DNA of 36,813 nt. It comes from Burkholderiales bacterium. GTDB taxonomy: Bacteria; Pseudomonadota; Gammaproteobacteria; Burkholderiales; Casimicrobiaceae. The notes under the pieces were generated by a model. That model did not search any database and was not told where the DNA came from. It saw only the letters and a list, made by a program, of their open reading frames with translations. Positions 1 through 10,394 of the stretch are shown one piece after another (position 1 is the stretch's first letter; every line of letters starts with the position of its first letter). A program made the position numbers and the translations under genes. The DNA is taken from the NCBI GenBank assembly GCA_031260355.1, contig JAIRJZ010000077.1, forward strand, positions 1 through 36,813, given 5' to 3'.

Positions 1-850
1 GGATGTCGTACAACGCATCGATTTCCGCCTGCTTGCGGCGCATCTTGTTCCAGATGCTGTAGATGTGTTTGGGGCGCCCGGAAATGTCTGCTTTGATATT
101 GGCTGATCCCAGCTCTTGCTTCAGCATGGAAATCACGTTCTCGATGTAACGCTGGCGATCCACCTGCCGTTCGTCGAGCAGCGTCGCAATCCGCCGATAT
201 TCATCAGGCTCTAGGATACGCAACGACAAATCTTCCAACTCCCATTTGACCTGCCAAACGCCGAGACGGTTGGCAAGCGGCGCAAACAAATCGGCCACTT
301 CCCGTGCCGTTTTTTGCCGTAGCGTTTCATCGCCCTCCGAAGCCAACCGTCGAATCGTCTGCAACCGTTCGGCCAGCTTGATCAGCACGATACGGATGTC
401 TTCGACCATCGCCAGCAGCATCTTGCGCAGGTTTTCCGCCTGCCGGTTGCGCTCGGCGGCGTCGACGCCTTGCGGCGTCATGTGAATCTCCTGCATACGC
501 AGCGTGCCACGAATCAGCGTTACCGCATCGTCGCCGTAACGCTGGCCGATGCCTTCCGCTTTTTCATCCCATGCCGGTTGGTGCGCCAGCGGCAGCAACA
601 GCGCCGCCAGCAACGAGGCAGGATCGAGATGGAGGTCGGCCAGAATCCCCGCCATTTCCAGCGCGCATTCGTCCCATGGTTCGCCCGCCTCGGTGCAACC
701 GTCGCCGACATCCTGCCGCATCTCGTCGTACGCCTGCGCGAACAGGGCGACATCGGCGCTGCTGTAAGCGCCGCGCACACGCTCAAGCCACGCCGAAAAC
801 GGTTGCGCTTCCGGCACAGCGTTCAATGCTTTTTCAGATAACGCTTTCAT
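1..850 (-). CDS. relA: RelA-type (p)ppGpp synthetase, N-terminal part (cut by window edge)
   Basis: Translating the minus strand from the ATG at 850 gives 283 codons that run off the window. RelA makes (p)ppGpp from ATP and GTP or GDP in the stringent response, bound to ribosomes. The first 180 or so residues match the RelA/SpoT hydrolase-like region, but the His-Asp pair of active hydrolases is not visible; around residue 87 it reads LLLPLAHQPAWDEK. That is typical of synthetase-only RelA of beta- and gammaproteobacteria rather than bifunctional SpoT. The segment with GRPKHIYSIWNKM at the truncated end is the start of the synthetase domain. The catalytic core, TGS and ACT domains lie outside. 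A GGAAG ribosome site precedes the ATG, and only 25 bases separate it from the glmM stop, so it probably shares that transcript. It is too near the edge to appear as a closed reading frame. Confidence 0.9.
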   Translation of the reverse strand, partial: MKALSEKALNAVPEAQPFSAWLERVRGAYSSADVALFAQAYDEMRQDVGDGCTEAGEPWDECALEMAGILADLHLDPASLLAALLLPLAHQPAWDEKAEGIGQRYGDDAVTLIRGTLRMQEIHMTPQGVDAAERNRQAENLRKMLLAMVEDIRIVLIKLAERLQTIRRLASEGDETLRQKTAREVADLFAPLANRLGVWQVKWELEDLSLRILEPDEYRRIATLLDERQVDRQRYIENVISMLKQELGSANIKADISGRPKHIYSIWNKMRRKQAEIDALYDI

Positions 851-875
851 CGTCAAAAAACTTCCGGGGATCGCT

Positions 876-2249
876 TCAGGAAACCGTTTCTTCCCGCATC
901 GCTTTTTTAACCGCTTCGGCAAGATGCGCCACCGATGTGCGCGCCAGCGCTTCGTCTTCCGCCTCAACCATCACCCGCAAAAGCGGTTCGGTGCCGGAAG
1001 CCCGCAACAGCAAGCGGCCACGCTCGCCCAGCGTTTTGGTCATCGCCTTTTCTTCGGCTCGCAACGAAGCGCTGTCCTGCCAGCGCCAACCCGCTTTCAA
1101 CGGCACGTTGATCAGGCTTTGCGGATATAGCGTGACGTCGCGCGCCGCTTCTTCCAGCGATGCCCGCTGTTCGATCAACGCCCGCAACACCGCCAGCGCC
1201 GCCACGATGCCGTCACCCGTGCTGTGCTTGTCCAGACAAATCAGGTGACCCGAATTTTCACCGCCCAGCAGCCAGTCTTTCTGCAACAGCCGTTCCATCA
1301 CATAACGGTCGCCGACCGCCGATCGTTCCAGCGTCAGGCCGTGACGCGACAACGCCTGCTCGAAACCGAGGTTGCTCATCAACGTTCCCACCACGCCCGA
1401 CACCGCGATGCCGCGCCGTTGATAATCGCGGGCGATGATGTAAAGCAACACATCGCCGTCGTAAATGCGCCCTTTGGCGTCGGCCATCATCAGCCGGTCG
1501 CCGTCGCCGTCGAGCGCCAGCCCCAGATCCGCCCGATGCGCCCGTACCTGCTCGGACAGAAAAGCGGTGTGCACCGCACCGACGCCATCGTTGATGTTGA
1601 GGCCGTTCGGTTCGGCAGCGACGGTTATCACCTCTGCCCCGAGTTCGTGCAGCACCGGCGGCGCCACATGGTACGCGGCGCCGTGCGCGCAATCGACGAC
1701 AATGCGCCAGCCTTTCAAATCCAGTTCGTTGGGGAACGTGCTCTTGCAAAATTCGATATAGCGTCCCGCCGCGTCGTTGACGCGCCACGCCTTGCCGAGG
1801 GCGTCGGCTTCGACGCAATGCAGCGGTTGTTCGAGTTCTTCCTCGATCGCCGTTTCAATCGCATCAGGCAATTTGGTTCCGGCCGCCGAAAAAAATTTGA
1901 TGCCGTTATCGGGATAGGGATTGTGCGACGCGCTGATCACGATGCCCGCCGAACGCCGCAGCGCCCGCGTCAGATATGCCACCCCTGGTGTCGGCAGCGG
2001 CCCGGTCAGATACACATCAACCCCCGCCGCCGACAAACCTGCTTCCAGCGCCGCCTCCAGCAAATAGCCGGACGAGCGCGTGTCCTTGCCGATCAACACC
2101 CCGGCGTGATCAGTGCCGCGAGGGTCAGCTTGCCGCGCCAGCACCCTCCCCGCCGCCCAGCCGAGTTTCAGCGCAAACTCCGGCGTGATCGGCACCGTGC
2201 CGACGCGCCCACGAATCCCATCCGTCCCAAAATAACGCCGTTTCGTCAT
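876..2249 (-). CDS. glmM: Phosphoglucosamine mutase
   Basis: Converts glucosamine-6-phosphate to glucosamine-1-phosphate on the way to UDP-GlcNAc for peptidoglycan and LPS; cytosolic. The protein of about 457 residues opens with [12 protein letters not shown], carries the phosphoserine loop [19 protein letters not shown] near residue 100, the metal loop LDGDGDR, the sugar loop GGENSGH and the C-terminal phosphate site LRASGTEP. Length agrees with the family (about 445). Two adjacent ATGs (2252 and 2249) are possible; an AAAGGA site six bases before 2249 favours the second. A longer frame extends to 2366, but the extra residues do not resemble the family. It follows folP by about 60 bases, the usual folP-glmM order. 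Confidence 0.96.
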   Translation of the reverse strand: MTKRRYFGTDGIRGRVGTVPITPEFALKLGWAAGRVLARQADPRGTDHAGVLIGKDTRSSGYLLEAALEAGLSAAGVDVYLTGPLPTPGVAYLTRALRRSAGIVISASHNPYPDNGIKFFSAAGTKLPDAIETAIEEELEQPLHCVEADALGKAWRVNDAAGRYIEFCKSTFPNELDLKGWRIVVDCAHGAAYHVAPPVLHELGAEVITVAAEPNGLNINDGVGAVHTAFLSEQVRAHRADLGLALDGDGDRLMMADAKGRIYDGDVLLYIIARDYQRRGIAVSGVVGTLMSNLGFEQALSRHGLTLERSAVGDRYVMERLLQKDWLLGGENSGHLICLDKHSTGDGIVAALAVLRALIEQRASLEEAARDVTLYPQSLINVPLKAGWRWQDSASLRAEEKAMTKTLGERGRLLLRASGTEPLLRVMVEAEDEALARTSVAHLAEAVKKAMREETVS

Positions 2250-2313
2250 CATTTGTCCTTTCGGCTTCGCTTCAGGAAATTTGACTTTGCCCGCTTTGCC
2301 CCGCGTGACTCTG

Positions 2314-3144
2314 CTACGGAAGCATCGTACACCACACCCGCAGCGCATCGACCGTTTCGCGCACATCGTGTACCCGCACCAACGCCGCGCCCTGCGCCAC
2401 CGCCGCCAGACTCGCCGCCAGACTCGCCGCCAAGCGTTCTTCGACGGCGCGACCGGTCAGATACCCCAGCGTCGATTTGCGCGACCAGCCCGCCAGCAAC
2501 GGATAGCCCAATGCCGCCAGTTCCGGCAAGCCCTGCATCAAGGCGAGATTATGAGCCACTGTCTTGCCGAAGCCAAACCCGGGGTCGAGCACGATCCGTT
2601 CACGCGCCACCCCCGCCGCTTCCAGCGCGCTCGCCCGCGCCGACAAAAACGCCTTCACTTCGGCAACCACATCGTCGTAAGCCGGCGCTTCCTGCATCGT
2701 GCGCGGCGCTCCCCGCATATGCATCAAACACACCGCCGCTTGGCTGCGCGCCACGACCGCCAACGCCTCCGGCGCCTGTAATGCCTGAATATCGTTGATC
2801 ATCACCGCGCCGGCATCGAGCGCCGCTTTCATCACCTCGGGCTTGACGGTATCGACCGACACCGCCACGCTGCGCGCCGCCAGCGCCTCGACCAGCGGCA
2901 ACACCCGCCGCAATTCCTCGTCGCCGGAAACCGGCGATGCGCCCGGCCGCGACGACTCGCCGCCGATGTCGATGATATCGGCGCCGTCGTCAACCATCGT
3001 CAACGCCTTTTTCAACGACCGCTCGAAATCCGGCAATTGGCCGCCATCGGAAAACGAATCCGGCGTCACATTGACGACGCCCATCACATAAGGGCGGTCG
3101 AGCAACCAATGGTGGGAACCCAGCGTCAGCGTCCTGCTACCCAT
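2314..3144 (-). CDS. folP: Dihydropteroate synthase
   Basis: Condenses 6-hydroxymethyl-dihydropterin pyrophosphate with p-aminobenzoate in folate synthesis; the sulfonamide target. The 276-residue TIM barrel shows [15 protein letters not shown] near residue 21, [13 protein letters not shown] near residue 55, [18 protein letters not shown], the C-terminal-half motif [10 protein letters not shown] and the phosphate-binding GWSRKS. All are family signatures, so the protein looks active. The start at 3144 is chosen because it puts the first strand at the usual distance; the ribosome site there is weak (AGAAG). It sits downstream of ftsH and upstream of glmM on the same strand, as in many beta- and gammaproteobacteria, but a terminator lies between it and ftsH. 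Confidence 0.96.
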   Translation of the reverse strand: MGSRTLTLGSHHWLLDRPYVMGVVNVTPDSFSDGGQLPDFERSLKKALTMVDDGADIIDIGGESSRPGASPVSGDEELRRVLPLVEALAARSVAVSVDTVKPEVMKAALDAGAVMINDIQALQAPEALAVVARSQAAVCLMHMRGAPRTMQEAPAYDDVVAEVKAFLSARASALEAAGVARERIVLDPGFGFGKTVAHNLALMQGLPELAALGYPLLAGWSRKSTLGYLTGRAVEERLAASLAASLAAVAQGAALVRVHDVRETVDALRVWCTMLP

Positions 3145-3190
3145 CTTCTACCCATTTCCGACCTCACTAGCGCGGGTTTGATTCAAACAC

Positions 3191-3247
3191 ATACCCTTCC
3201 CGCCCTCCCCCCTCGAGGGGAAGGGCGCCCCGAAGGGGCGGGAGAGG
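3191..3247. repeat. GC-rich palindromic intergenic repeat
   Basis: Two small perfect hairpins stand side by side between folP and ftsH: CCCCTCGAGGGG at 3209-3220 and CGCCCC-GAA-GGGGCG at 3226-3240, followed by GGGAGAGGGG. The composition and the GGGAGAGGG end resemble the dispersed palindromes at 8020, 14839 and 25998, so this is probably a diverged member of the same REP-like family. Confidence 0.6.
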
Positions 3248-3318
3248 GGTGCAAAACGCAGCGCACCCTCGCAGGAATGTATTCACTTGAACCAAAACCG
3301 GTCTATCCTGCTCTGGTC

Positions 3319-3350
3319 AAAACAAAAGAGGGCGCTCATCACGCGCCCTC
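3319..3350 (-). terminator. Rho-independent terminator after ftsH
   Basis: Read on the minus strand, GAGGGCGC, a seven-base loop and GCGCCCTC form a perfect 8-bp stem (3328-3350), followed at once by TTTTGTTTT. It begins 27 bases beyond the ftsH stop and points the same way, so it should end the rlmE-ftsH transcript before folP. Confidence 0.85.
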
Positions 3351-3376
3351 CTGAAACGTTCACCGGCGCCGAAACA

Positions 3377-5269
<1,893 letters not shown>

Positions 5270-5418
5270 TGCCTGCTCCTTGCTTGATGACGCTCTCGGC
5301 GCGCCCGTTTTTCTGCACAGGGCTTCGCGCCGCGCGCCCTCCAGCTTAATTTGTCATTGTAGCGGTGTCGGCGTTCTTGAGCCAGCCCAAAACGCTGTCA
5401 CTGCCGGTAAAACCCGAT

Positions 5419-6066
5419 TCACACGGTTCCGTGAAAACCCTTCCCGACAACATAGATTTCCCGGCTGCGGCCACGTGAAGCTTTCGGCTTGCGCACATAC
5501 GCCTTGCCGAAATGCGCCGCCGCCTGTTGCCGGAACGCATCGCTGCCCGCGCCCTGAAACAGCTTGACAACAAAATCGCCGCCGTCGCGCAAATGATGAA
5601 CCGCAAACTCCAGCGCCAGTTCGGCCAACCCGATGCTGCGCGCCTGATCGGCCGCCTCGACTCCCGACAGATTGGGGGCCATGTCCGATAATACAAGATC
5701 GGCCGGCGCGCCTTTCAACACGTCTTGTACCGCCCGCAAGCCTTCTTCCGTCGAAAAATCGCCCTGAATGAACTCGACGCCGTTCATCCCGTCCATCGGC
5801 AGAAGGTCGATGGCGACGATTCTCGCCTGCCCGCCCAGCCGTTCGCGCACCGCCTGACACCAGCTTCCCGGCGCCGAACCCAGATCAACCACTGTCATTC
5901 CTGCCCGCAACAACTGATCGCGATCGGCCAGTTCGAGCAGCTTGAACGCCGCCCGCGAACGAAACCCCCGACGCTGCGCTTCCTTCACATACGGATCGTT
6001 GACATGCTCGTGCATCCACGCTTTGCCGAAACGGTGCTTCTTGCCGCTTTTGTTGAGATCCTTCAT
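5419..6066 (-). CDS. rlmE: 23S rRNA 2'-O-methyltransferase (U2552)
   Basis: FtsJ/RrmJ family enzyme that methylates the ribose of U2552 in 23S rRNA using S-adenosylmethionine. The 215-residue protein has the substrate-side SRAAFKLLE, the SAM-binding [11 protein letters not shown] near residue 60, and the K-D-K-E catalytic set: Lys in SRAAFKL, Asp in LVLSDMAPN, Lys in FVVKLFQG and Glu in SREIYVVG. The length is close to the family norm of about 209. It lies upstream of ftsH and diverges from yhbY across 63 bases, the standard proteobacterial arrangement. Confidence 0.96.
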   Translation of the reverse strand: MKDLNKSGKKHRFGKAWMHEHVNDPYVKEAQRRGFRSRAAFKLLELADRDQLLRAGMTVVDLGSAPGSWCQAVRERLGGQARIVAIDLLPMDGMNGVEFIQGDFSTEEGLRAVQDVLKGAPADLVLSDMAPNLSGVEAADQARSIGLAELALEFAVHHLRDGGDFVVKLFQGAGSDAFRQQAAAHFGKAYVRKPKASRGRSREIYVVGKGFHGTV

Positions 6067-6129
6067 TTTCCAGCCTTATTTTCAGAAATCTTTGCCGCCG
6101 CTCCCTGTCGGTTCAGGTACACTTGCCGC

Positions 6130-6696
6130 ATGCTAATCACACTCACTCCCACCGAACGCCGCGCCCTGCGCGCCCAAGCCCACGCGCTTGATCCTGTGGT
6201 CATGATCGGCCAACACGGACTGACGCCCGCCGTGCTGCGCGAAATCGACCATGCGCTGAACGCCCACGAACTCATCAAGGTACGCATCTTCAACGATGAC
6301 CGCGCCGAGCGCGAGGCGTTACAGTTCGCCGTCTGCGATCAACTGGCCTGCGCGCCGGTGCAACACTTGGGCAAGCTGATCGTCCTCTGGCGTCCGGCGC
6401 CGCCCAAGGCGGAAGCCGTGACCAAGCCGGCCAAACGCCCTGCGAAAAAAACCGCCGCGAAACCCGCGCCTCTCCCCGGCGCCATCAACCGCCGGGGGCA
6501 GGCGATCAAGCCGCTGTCGGCGCGGCAGGCACGGCAGCTGAGCGACACCGAAGACAGCCCGCCGCCGCGTCCCTTCGGTCGCGGTTCCCGTCCGGCAAGC
6601 GGCAAATCACCGCTCCCGCAACCACCTGCAACCCATCGACGCCCGACCCAAAGCCCCGTTGCCCGGCGGCGGCTCGGCGCCCGCGGAAAAGCGTGA
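6130..6696 (+). CDS. yhbY: YhbY-family RNA-binding protein with basic C-terminal extension
   Basis: The first 90 or so residues are a complete CRS1-YhbY (CRM) domain, a KH-like RNA-binding fold associated with 50S assembly: LTPTERRALRAQAHALDP, the loop IGQHGLTPAVL and LIKVRIFNDDRAEREA are recognisable. The remaining 98 residues are rich in Lys, Arg, Pro and Ala and look disordered; the E. coli homologue has only 97 residues in total. The ATG at 6130 is chosen because it begins the domain; the reading frame stays open upstream through the divergent rlmE gene but that part is antisense. The tail continues as far as a small repeat-rich spacer and may partly be read-through. Confidence 0.9.
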   Translation: MLITLTPTERRALRAQAHALDPVVMIGQHGLTPAVLREIDHALNAHELIKVRIFNDDRAEREALQFAVCDQLACAPVQHLGKLIVLWRPAPPKAEAVTKPAKRPAKKTAAKPAPLPGAINRRGQAIKPLSARQARQLSDTEDSPPPRPFGRGSRPASGKSPLPQPPATHRRPTQSPVARRRLGARGKA

Positions 6697-6742
6697 TTCT
6701 ACCAGCCGCCGGAACGCGTTCTCGATACCATGAAGCACGCTT

Positions 6743-6770
6743 TTCCTGGATTCCGGCTTTCGCCGGGAAA
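6743..6770. repeat. Dispersed hairpin repeat
   Basis: The stretch TCCTGGATTCCGGC-TTTC-GCCGGGAAAA forms a short hairpin. It is a variant of the element at 8733-8766 (GGATTCCCGC-TTCC-GCGGGAATGACGG), a pattern seen in many proteobacterial intergenic spacers. Confidence 0.55.
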
Positions 6771-6789
6771 ACGGCAGATGCCTGATGCC

Positions 6790-6819
6790 CTGACTCCTGC
6801 TTCCGAGCTCTGCTAGAAT
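6790..6819 (+). promoter_or_regulatory. Candidate sigma-70 promoter for moaA
   Basis: CTGACT at 6790-6795 and TAGAAT at 6814-6819 are separated by 18 bases, and the -10 lies 21 bases before the moaA ATG. The -35 matches the consensus at only four of six positions. Confidence 0.4.
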
Positions 6820-6840
6820 TCGGCATCTCCGGGATAAGTT

Positions 6841-7941
6841 ATGACAAAAACAGTTCCTTTGTTCGACGCCGCCGGACTCGCGCAGCAACGGTTCCGGCAA
6901 AGCCTGCGCGACAGCACCCAGTCCGAAACGCCGCCGTCTCCCGCCCTCGACCAACGGCAACGGCCATTGCACGACCTGCGTATTTCGGTGACGGATCGCT
7001 GCAATTTTCGTTGTACGTACTGCATGCCGAAGGATGCGTTCGGTCGCGACCACGCTTTCCTGGCGCACGATGAAATGCTGCGCTTCGAAGAGATCGCCCG
7101 ACTGACGCAACTGTTTGTCCGTCTGGGTGTACGCAAAATCCGGCTGACCGGCGGTGAACCTCTGCTGCGTAAAAATATCGAGAGGTTGATCGAAATGCTG
7201 GCGGCAATCGACGGCATCGACCTGACACTGACCACCAACGCCTCGATTCTCGCCAAAAAAGCGCAAAGCCTGCGCGACGCCGGTCTGCAACGAATCACCG
7301 TCAGCCTCGATACGATCGACGACACCGTGTTCCGCCGGATGAACGACGTCAATTTCCCGCTCGCCCGCGTGCTTGAGGGCATCGATGCCGCCGCCCGCGC
7401 CGGACTGACGCCGGTCAAAATCAACGCCGTCATCAAGCGCGGCATCAACGAAAATGCGATTCTGCCGCTGGCACGTCATTTCAAGGGCAGCGGTCACATC
7501 GTGCGCTTCATTGAATTCATGGATGTCGGCGCCACCAACGGCTGGCGAATGGACGATGTCGTTTCCGCCGCCGAGATCGTTGACATCATCAACGCCGAAA
7601 TCCCGCTCGAACCCATCGACCCCAATTACCACGGTGAAGTGGCGGGACGCTGGCGTTTCAAGGACGGCAGCGGTGAGATCGGCGTGATCGCTTCGGTCAC
7701 GGAAGCGTTCTGCCGCGATTGCACCCGGATGCGGCTGTCCACCAACGGCCGGTTGTTCACCTGTCTCTTCGCCGATCACGGTGTCGATATCCGCGCACCG
7801 CTGCGCGACGGCGCCGACGATGATGCTTTGCTCCGCGCCATCGCCGCGTTGTGGCAAAGCCGCGACGACAACTACTCCGAACGGCGAACGGCCAACACCC
7901 CGCGCCAGAAAAAAATCGAAATGTCGTACATCGGCGGTTGA
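6841..7941 (+). CDS. moaA: GTP 3',8-cyclase, molybdenum cofactor biosynthesis
   Basis: Radical-SAM enzyme that, with MoaC, converts GTP to cyclic pyranopterin phosphate. The N-terminal 4Fe-4S motif is C54-x3-C58-x2-C61 in [13 protein letters not shown]; the SAM-binding [10 protein letters not shown] follows. The second cluster is formed by [18 protein letters not shown] near the C-terminus, and the protein ends in Gly-Gly, which is essential in the family. At 366 residues it is longer than the E. coli protein (329) because of an N-terminal extension of about 40 residues that also contains the ATG at 6841. It opens a mobA-moeA neighbourhood that supplies molybdopterin guanine dinucleotide steps. 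Confidence 0.97.
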   Translation: MTKTVPLFDAAGLAQQRFRQSLRDSTQSETPPSPALDQRQRPLHDLRISVTDRCNFRCTYCMPKDAFGRDHAFLAHDEMLRFEEIARLTQLFVRLGVRKIRLTGGEPLLRKNIERLIEMLAAIDGIDLTLTTNASILAKKAQSLRDAGLQRITVSLDTIDDTVFRRMNDVNFPLARVLEGIDAAARAGLTPVKINAVIKRGINENAILPLARHFKGSGHIVRFIEFMDVGATNGWRMDDVVSAAEIVDIINAEIPLEPIDPNYHGEVAGRWRFKDGSGEIGVIASVTEAFCRDCTRMRLSTNGRLFTCLFADHGVDIRAPLRDGADDDALLRAIAALWQSRDDNYSERRTANTPRQKKIEMSYIGG

Positions 7942-8019
7942 AAATGAGCAGAGTAAACGCTTTCGTTTTAGAGCGCTTCCTGTTCAGTCGTACGCGTTTC
8001 TACGCTATGCCGCTCTGCT

Positions 8020-8055
8020 CCCTCTCCCGCTTGCGGGAGAGGGTTGGGGAGAGGG
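8020..8055. repeat. Palindromic REP-like repeat between moaA and mobA
   Basis: CCCTCTCCCGC-TT-GCGGGAGAGGG is a perfect 11-bp inverted repeat (8020-8043), followed by TTGGGGAGAGGG. The same core recurs at 25998-26021, and a relative with the same tail lies inside hsdM at 14839-14880. Confidence 0.85.
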
Positions 8056-8083
8056 CAGGACCCACAAGTGAAATAACTTCGTC

Positions 8084-8689
8084 GTGAAAGCTCCCTGCCT
8101 GCCTCTCAAGGATGTCACCGGCCTCATCCTCGCTGGCGGTCAAGGCCGCCGGATGGGCGGCACCGACAAGGGGTTTCTTTTGCTTGATCACCGCACCTTG
8201 ACGGCGCATGTGATCGAGCGCTTGCGTCCGCAGGTCGGAACGCTTTTCATCAATGCCAACCGGCATCTGTCACGTTACGCCGCTTTCGGTTACCCCGTCA
8301 TTCGCGATGTTGTCGGTGGTTTTGCCGGACCGCTTGCCGGCCTGCACGCGGGGCTCACCGAAGCGCGCACACCATGGGTCGTCACCGCGCCCTGCGATTC
8401 GCCGTTGCTGCCGCGCGATCTCGTCGCCCGTCTGTACGCTGCCGCGCAACAACACGACGCGCCGCTGGCCGTCGCCAGGACCGGCGACCGTCTGCACCCT
8501 GTTTTTGCTTTGGCGCATCGCCGTATGTTGCCCAGCCTCACCGCTTTTCTACACGCGGGTGAACACAAGGTCGCGCTGTGGTTCGCTCGCGTCGGTGGTA
8601 TCGAAGTGCCGTTCGACGATCAGCCGGAAGCCTTCCGCAACATCAACACGCAGGATGAGTTGAATGCTCTTCGGCGACGGCTGTTTTAG
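8084..8689 (+). CDS. mobA: Molybdenum cofactor guanylyltransferase
   Basis: Transfers GMP from GTP to Mo-molybdopterin to give the MGD cofactor used by DMSO-reductase-family enzymes. The signature LILAGGQGRRMGGTDKG lies at residues 14-30, followed by a Rossmann-like nucleotidyltransferase fold with TAPCDSPLLPRDL holding the metal-binding Asp and the NINTQDEL end motif. At 201 residues the length fits (E. coli 194). The start is GTG at 8084; no ATG lies before the signature, and no strong ribosome site is visible. It sits 142 bases after moaA, with a palindromic repeat between. Confidence 0.95.
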   Translation: MKAPCLPLKDVTGLILAGGQGRRMGGTDKGFLLLDHRTLTAHVIERLRPQVGTLFINANRHLSRYAAFGYPVIRDVVGGFAGPLAGLHAGLTEARTPWVVTAPCDSPLLPRDLVARLYAAAQQHDAPLAVARTGDRLHPVFALAHRRMLPSLTAFLHAGEHKVALWFARVGGIEVPFDDQPEAFRNINTQDELNALRRRLF

Positions 8690-8732
8690 GTTCCTCCCTC
8701 TTCCCCATCCCCGCTTCCGCAAACGGAAGAGA

Positions 8733-8766
8733 GGATTCTGGATTCCCGCTTCCGCGGGAATGACGG
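8733..8766. repeat. Dispersed hairpin repeat
   Basis: GGATTCTGGATTCCCGC-TTCC-GCGGGAATGACGG contains a perfect 8-bp stem ATTCCCGC/GCGGGAAT (8742-8761). It occupies the spacer between mobA and moeA with a second partial palindrome just before it (8711-8727). Confidence 0.7.
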
Positions 8767-8851
8767 AATAGTCGAGCGAACGAGCGCATCGTAATTTTGA
8801 AATGCTTTTTTGGAACACCCTTGAACAAAAAACACCCTTGGAAACTTTTTC

Positions 8852-10144
8852 ATGAACACCTCGCAACATACACTCGATACGCTGACCCACCTTTCCCATG
8901 CGACGGATTACGATCCCGATTCGATGGCAGTTGACAAGGCGCGCGCATTCATCCGTCAATGCCTGGAGCCGGTGTGTCCCGTCGAACACGTTCCTTTGCG
9001 TGAAGCGCTCGGCCGCGTGCTGGCCGAAAACATCGTTTCGCCGATCGCCGTTCCCGGTCACGACAATGCCGCGATGGACGGCTACGCGCTGCGCTTCGCC
9101 GATGTCGTCCCCGGTCAGGAAACGCGGCTGCAACGGATCGGCGTGTCGTTCGCCGGCCATCCGTTCGACGGCGAAATCGGCTCGGGACAATGCCTTCGCA
9201 TTTTCACCGGCGCGATGATGCCGCGCGGAGCGGATACGGTGGTGATGCAGGAACGCACCCGCGAAGAAAACGGCGTCGCCGTTCTGGCGCCCAACGCCGT
9301 CACGGCAACGGGACAAAACCGCCGCTTCGCCGGAGAAGACATCGCCCCCGGCGCCACCGTCTTCTCGCGCGGCCAGCGCCTCCACGCGGCAGAATTGGGG
9401 ATGTTGGCCTCGCTGGGAATTGCCGATGTCCCGGTGTACCGCCGATTGCGCGTCGCCTTTTTTTCCACCGGCGACGAACTGGTCAGCTTCGGCACGACGC
9501 CGGCAGCCGGACAAATCTACGACAGCAACCGCTATGCGCTCTACGGCATGCTGCAACAACTCGGTGTCGAGCCGATCGATTTGGGCATCGTCGCCGATCA
9601 GCCGGAGGCGCTCGAAGCGGCACTGATGTCCGCCGCCGCCAATGCCGATGCGGTTATCACCACCGGCGGCGTCTCAGTCGGCGAGGCGGACTTCATCAAA
9701 GCCCTGCTCGAACGGCTGGGCAAAGTGCTGTTCTGGAAAATCGCGATGAAACCGGGGCGCCCGCTCGCTTACGGCATGCTCGGCCGCGCTCATTTCTTCG
9801 GTCTGCCCGGCAACCCGGTCAGCGCGATGGCCGTGTTTTACCAGTTCGTCCGCGAGGCGCTGCTGTTGCTGCAAGGGCAAGCGCCGGTGACGCCGCCGCC
9901 GACTTTTCGCGCGGTATTGACGGCGCCGGTCAAAAAAACGCCGGGGCGCACCGAGTTTCAGCGCGGGGTCTGCGAAACGAAAGACGGTCAGTGCGTCGTC
10001 ACGCCGGTACCGGCGCAAGGCTCCAACATCTTGTCATCGATGTCGCGCGCCAATTGTTTCATCGTGCTGCCGATGGATTCAGGCGCCCAGCCTGCCGGTG
10101 CGACAGTTGACGTCCAGCCCTTTCATGGGCTGATCACGGGTTAG
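8852..10144 (+). CDS. moeA: Molybdopterin molybdenumtransferase
   Basis: Inserts molybdate into adenylylated molybdopterin in the last common step of cofactor synthesis. Of 430 residues, AMDGYALRF near residue 70, the domain-III motif GGVSVGEADF near residue 272 and GLPGNPVSAMA near residue 318 are diagnostic; the C-terminal beta-barrel domain IV follows. Length fits the family (about 411), with about 20 additional residues at the N-terminus. The ATG at 8852 is preceded by a GGAAA site. Together with moaA and mobA it indicates molybdoenzymes such as nitrate reductase or formate dehydrogenase in the host. Confidence 0.96.
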   Translation: MNTSQHTLDTLTHLSHATDYDPDSMAVDKARAFIRQCLEPVCPVEHVPLREALGRVLAENIVSPIAVPGHDNAAMDGYALRFADVVPGQETRLQRIGVSFAGHPFDGEIGSGQCLRIFTGAMMPRGADTVVMQERTREENGVAVLAPNAVTATGQNRRFAGEDIAPGATVFSRGQRLHAAELGMLASLGIADVPVYRRLRVAFFSTGDELVSFGTTPAAGQIYDSNRYALYGMLQQLGVEPIDLGIVADQPEALEAALMSAAANADAVITTGGVSVGEADFIKALLERLGKVLFWKIAMKPGRPLAYGMLGRAHFFGLPGNPVSAMAVFYQFVREALLLLQGQAPVTPPPTFRAVLTAPVKKTPGRTEFQRGVCETKDGQCVVTPVPAQGSNILSSMSRANCFIVLPMDSGAQPAGATVDVQPFHGLITG

Positions 10145-10172
10145 GGTCAAAGTGCACCTCAGCTTAAACCTC

Positions 10173-10281
10173 CGTCATTCTGCACGGAGCGAAGCGCGTC
10201 ATTCTGCGCGAAGTCGCAGAACGCAAAATCCACTTGGATCGAAAGCCCCCATCCCAGCCTTCCCCCTCAAGCGGGGGAAGG
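10173..10281. repeat. Cluster of short repeats in the moeA-ligase spacer
   Basis: CGTCATTCTGC occurs twice, 24 bases apart (10173-10183, 10197-10207). The second copy opens into a hairpin TTCTGCG-CGAAGT-CGCAGAA. A separate inverted repeat CCTTCCCCC-TCAAGC-GGGGGAAGG covers 10258-10281. Nothing in the 250-base spacer looks coding. Confidence 0.6.
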
Positions 10282-10394
10282 AGCAAAGCAGTTCACGCGG
10301 CGGCGATCTGGGCTGGACCCAGCCCCTGCCCGCGCCCGACAGGATCGGGTATCATCTTGAGCTTTATCCGAAAACACAAGCTGGCTGAGGATTT

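Noticed and set aside
1224..2798. Plus-strand frame of 524 codons
   Set aside because: It lies antisense to glmM and folP, whose motifs are unmistakable. High GC at third positions keeps the complementary frame open; its product is Arg/Pro-rich with no domain.
6607..7857. Minus-strand frame of 416 codons
   Set aside because: It is antisense to moaA, which has all cluster cysteines and the Gly-Gly end.
8020..8055. Transcription terminator after moaA
   Set aside because: The palindrome is strong but lacks a T-run and recurs as a dispersed repeat elsewhere, even inside hsdM; called a repeat instead.
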